A DNA stretch of 64,000 bases. Source: Apis mellifera. Taxonomy: Eukaryota; Arthropoda; Insecta; Hymenoptera; Apidae. The stretch spans positions 1,715,868 to 1,779,867 of the forward strand of contig NC_037648.1 in NCBI RefSeq assembly GCF_003254395.2. Direction: 5' to 3'. The translations under genes were made by a program, and so were the position numbers. This document shows positions 62,023 to 64,000 of the stretch, piece after piece (the first letter of the stretch is position 1; each line of letters opens with the position of its first letter). The notes below the pieces were generated by a model. It was not told where the DNA came from and did no database searches. It worked only from the letters and a program-made list of their open reading frames with translations.

Positions 62023-62381
62023 ATACGGCGCCGGATACGATTTGGCAGCGCGGCGGAAGAACGCGACGAGGGAGTCGACGGCCACGCTGAAGGCATGGCT
62101 GAACGAGCACAAGAAGAATCCTTATCCGACCAAGGGCGAGAAGATCATGCTTGCGATCATCACGAAGATGACACTGACGCAGGTATCCACTTGGTTCGCG
62201 AACGCGCGGCGGCGTCTGAAAAAAGAGAACAAGATGACCTGGGAGCCGAAAAACAAAACCGACGATGACGATGACGCGGTTCTCACGGACTCGGAGGACA
62301 ACAAGGAGAAGGACGATCTCGCGGGTGACAATCAAGGCGACAGAGTCGGGGAGGAGGCGAGGAGAGGCCTCGAGGAAAATG
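62023..62381 (+). CDS. ara: araucan-like coding exon 4 with the TALE/IRO homeodomain (residues 193-312)
   Basis: The acceptor TTTCCAG ends at 62022; the donor GTGAGT starts at 62382, leaving phase 1. The atypical (TALE) homeodomain covers about residues 203-265 (DNA about 62051-62239). It shows the three-residue-loop extension with NPYP (225-228), the helix-3 core WFANARRR (250-257) with Asn253 at the canonical DNA-contact position 51 and Ala252 at position 50, and the basic exit LKKENK. The domain appears essentially identical to fly Araucan/Caupolican and vertebrate Irx. After it comes MTWEPKNK and an acidic run TDDDDDA (272-278) followed by an Asp/Glu/Lys-rich tail to 312, the usual acidic segment of Iroquois proteins. 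Translation past the donor meets a stop at 62387, which supports splicing there. IRO homeodomains bind palindromic ACANNTGT-type sites (family knowledge). Downstream exons with the Iro box are outside the window. Confidence 0.96.
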
Positions 62382-64000
62382 GTGAGTGATGTATAAAATT
62401 ATCCTTTCGAAAGATCTCGCTTTTGAGAAAACATTGTAGAGGATTTAAAACGGTAGGATGTATAAAATTATTCCACAATTTTTCAACAATATTTATTTTC
62501 GTTATACGCGTTTCTCTAAACAAGGTGACTCGTGTTTATTTTATTTTACGATCGAATAACCTCGATCGTTCTTCGTCTTTCGCCGTCTTTCTGTCCTTCT
62601 CCCTCGTTATTACCTGGGAACAAAAAAAGGGTCGAATTTCGTTTCTCCGATAGTTAGTGCGTTCTCGCGGTCAGTCTCTCGAGTCTTATGGGCTTATAAC
62701 GAGTAGAGAACAGTAATGTTTGGAACGGCGAGCAGTGAAGACAAAAAATACACGTTCTCTGGGCGAAAAAGCCAGGGTCGAAGCCTCGTTTCAACGCGCG
62801 CCGGCAAGTTTAGTCGATAAGCTTGCACGCGTGTAACAGCACGAAACGCAAAATAATCCATGCAAGTCGTGCATGCATTCGAAGCGAAGAATGTTCGAAG
62901 AACAACCCGTGTCTCGAATCTCGGAAGAAGCACCGCCATTAGGGGGCCAATTATCGATGTTCCAACGATGTATAGTGCGCGTATATACACAATAGCGACG
63001 AGTCGCGGTCGAGGGTGAACCTCGAGCCGCGGAACGTATATACCGATCTCTTCGAGGAATGTCGGTAGCGTGTATAGGCTCGCGTGACTAGTTTCCCCGA
63101 TATCGAGTGGCCATCGGTCGCCGCGTTTCTGATATTGCGCAAGCATCCATTTCGCGCACAATAACTGTACGCGACCTCACCCTGCATGGATCGGCCACCA
63201 TTCACGGAGATCGGCCACGAGATCCTCGAGAGGAACAGTGGAACGTTACCAGGGACAAAAGCGGAGCTTCTGTGATCCTTTCGAGTACCGCTACGACGAT
63301 TTACGATAAATACCACTCTACTCTATTGGATTCCAGAGGTATACGAGTTTTTTGCGATGTATCCGTTTTAGGGGTGCGAGTACATTTTTTTTTTTTATTG
63401 GAAAAGGATAATTCTTTTAGATTGTAATAAATAAAAGTAGTAAGTACATTTTGGAAAATTTTTAAAAATTGTCGTCGGGCAATCGCTTGGCCTAAAACTG
63501 CGAATAAAATGTCGAAGAGTTATTCTTTTCTTGTAATGGATACTTTGAGAGGTAAGATTAAATTACAATGATTTTTCAATAATTTTTTTGTTCATTCAAA
63601 GCTGTCTCGTACGAAACTTTTACAATTGCTCACAAAATTCTTGCGCAAACTTTCCACGTTCCCAGCTCGATCGTTCCTTTTTGAAATTCCTCCTATCCGG
63701 GCTCGTAAATCCTCGGACCACGTTTCCAATTGCCGTGCGTCGTAAGAAGCGGATCGTTCCTGTTGGCGCAAGTTTCAAAGTCCGCCGTACAGCGTCGTTT
63801 GTCCCGTGCACACACAGTCCAGTAAATTCAATTACCCAAACTCTCGAGTGGCGCTGAAATCGGTCGACGAGCGAGAGACGACGACGTCCAGTCGTTTTTG
63901 CGTCGCGCGCCCCCTAGTGTCGGCTCTCGGCCATCTCGATAGGCCGCCGCGCTATACTTATTCAGGCATTTTGCCCAACGGGCGGAAACGGCGAGTTGGA
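62382..64000 (+). other. Start of intron 4 of the araucan-like gene (runs past the window)
   Basis: The segment begins with the GTGAGT donor. No further exon is seen before the window ends. A CTCF-like CGCCCCCTAGTGT lies at 63908-63920 in a CpG-rich stretch (63840-64000). The remaining sequence is unremarkable. Confidence 0.8.
63908..63920 (+). promoter_or_regulatory. CTCF-like site CGCCCCCTAGTGT
   Basis: One mismatch (last base) to the fly CTCF consensus, in a CpG-rich stretch of intron 4. Binding is inferred. Confidence 0.3.

Larger units (their letters stand above)
20684..62381 (+). other. ara: Iroquois homeobox gene (araucan/caupolican-like), 5' part of the transcription unit
   Basis: Four coding exons (21355-21402, 35622-36017, 48928-49061, 62023-62381) join in frame through GT-AG introns. 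They give 312 residues plus one base of codon 313. Insect Iroquois proteins are TALE-class homeodomain transcription factors that act in the nucleus and pattern the dorsal eye, notum, wing veins and sensory organs. The order of conserved blocks (short N-terminus ending PSASQ, CCENGRP block, CSCQYDSA block, NPYGLKD, YYPYDP, YDLAARRKNATRES, homeodomain, acidic tail) is that of fly Araucan/Caupolican rather than Mirror. The Iro box and C-terminus are not in the window, so the gene runs past 64000. Intron phases are 0, 0, 2 and then 1. The left end is the proposed initiator, which is inferred. Separating an ara from a caup orthologue is not possible here, since the fly pair is probably a lineage-specific duplication. 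Confidence 0.93.

Noticed and set aside
61884..62335. Frames overlapping exon 4 on other frames and the minus strand
   Set aside because: They are shadows of the homeodomain exon, which is supported by sequence identity and splice sites.

Overview
The window looks like nuclear DNA from a hymenopteran, most likely a bee (Apis-like). The only protein gene I can support is the 5' two-thirds of an Iroquois-complex homeobox gene of the araucan/caupolican type, on the + strand. The species is inferred, not shown. It rests on AT-rich non-coding DNA with CpG-rich islands, many CT/GA microsatellites, Iroquois exons that closely resemble insect araucan, and nuclear copies of mitochondrial DNA (NUMTs), which are abundant in honey bee.

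Layout. Positions 1-20440 are gene-free upstream flank with microsatellites, a CT-rich 12-bp repeat array (2383-2680), a tandem array of mitochondrial 12S rRNA sequence (8301-9175) and a possible distal promoter near 6200. A CpG-rich region at 20440-20700 with CCAAT boxes, a CACGTG E-box and an initiator-like TCAGTC is the likely promoter. Coding exon 1 is 21355-21402, exon 2 is 35622-36017, exon 3 is 48928-49061 and exon 4 (TALE homeodomain) is 62023-62381. Introns 1-3 are about 14.2, 12.9 and 13.0 kb. The exons join in frame to give 312 residues plus one base of the next codon. The C-terminus, including the Iro box, lies beyond the window.

The introns hold no recognisable second gene. They contain several AT-rich tandem arrays (29359-30263, 31348-31995, 40150-42085, 55530-57365, 58230-60040). 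Intron 1 also holds a 0.66-kb NUMT covering nad4L, trnT, trnP and nad6, which ends about 80 bp before the exon 2 acceptor. A dispersed repeat that I cannot assign to a known family, with core GTGAAATTACTCGCTTCACC, occurs at least eight times on both strands across the flank and introns.

The large introns and gene-free flank fit a developmental transcription factor gene with long-range regulation. Candidate regulatory sites (CTCF-like motifs, GA tracts with GCCAT, promoter motifs) are proposed from sequence only. No transposase, reverse transcriptase, CRISPR array or intact nuclear tRNA gene was seen.
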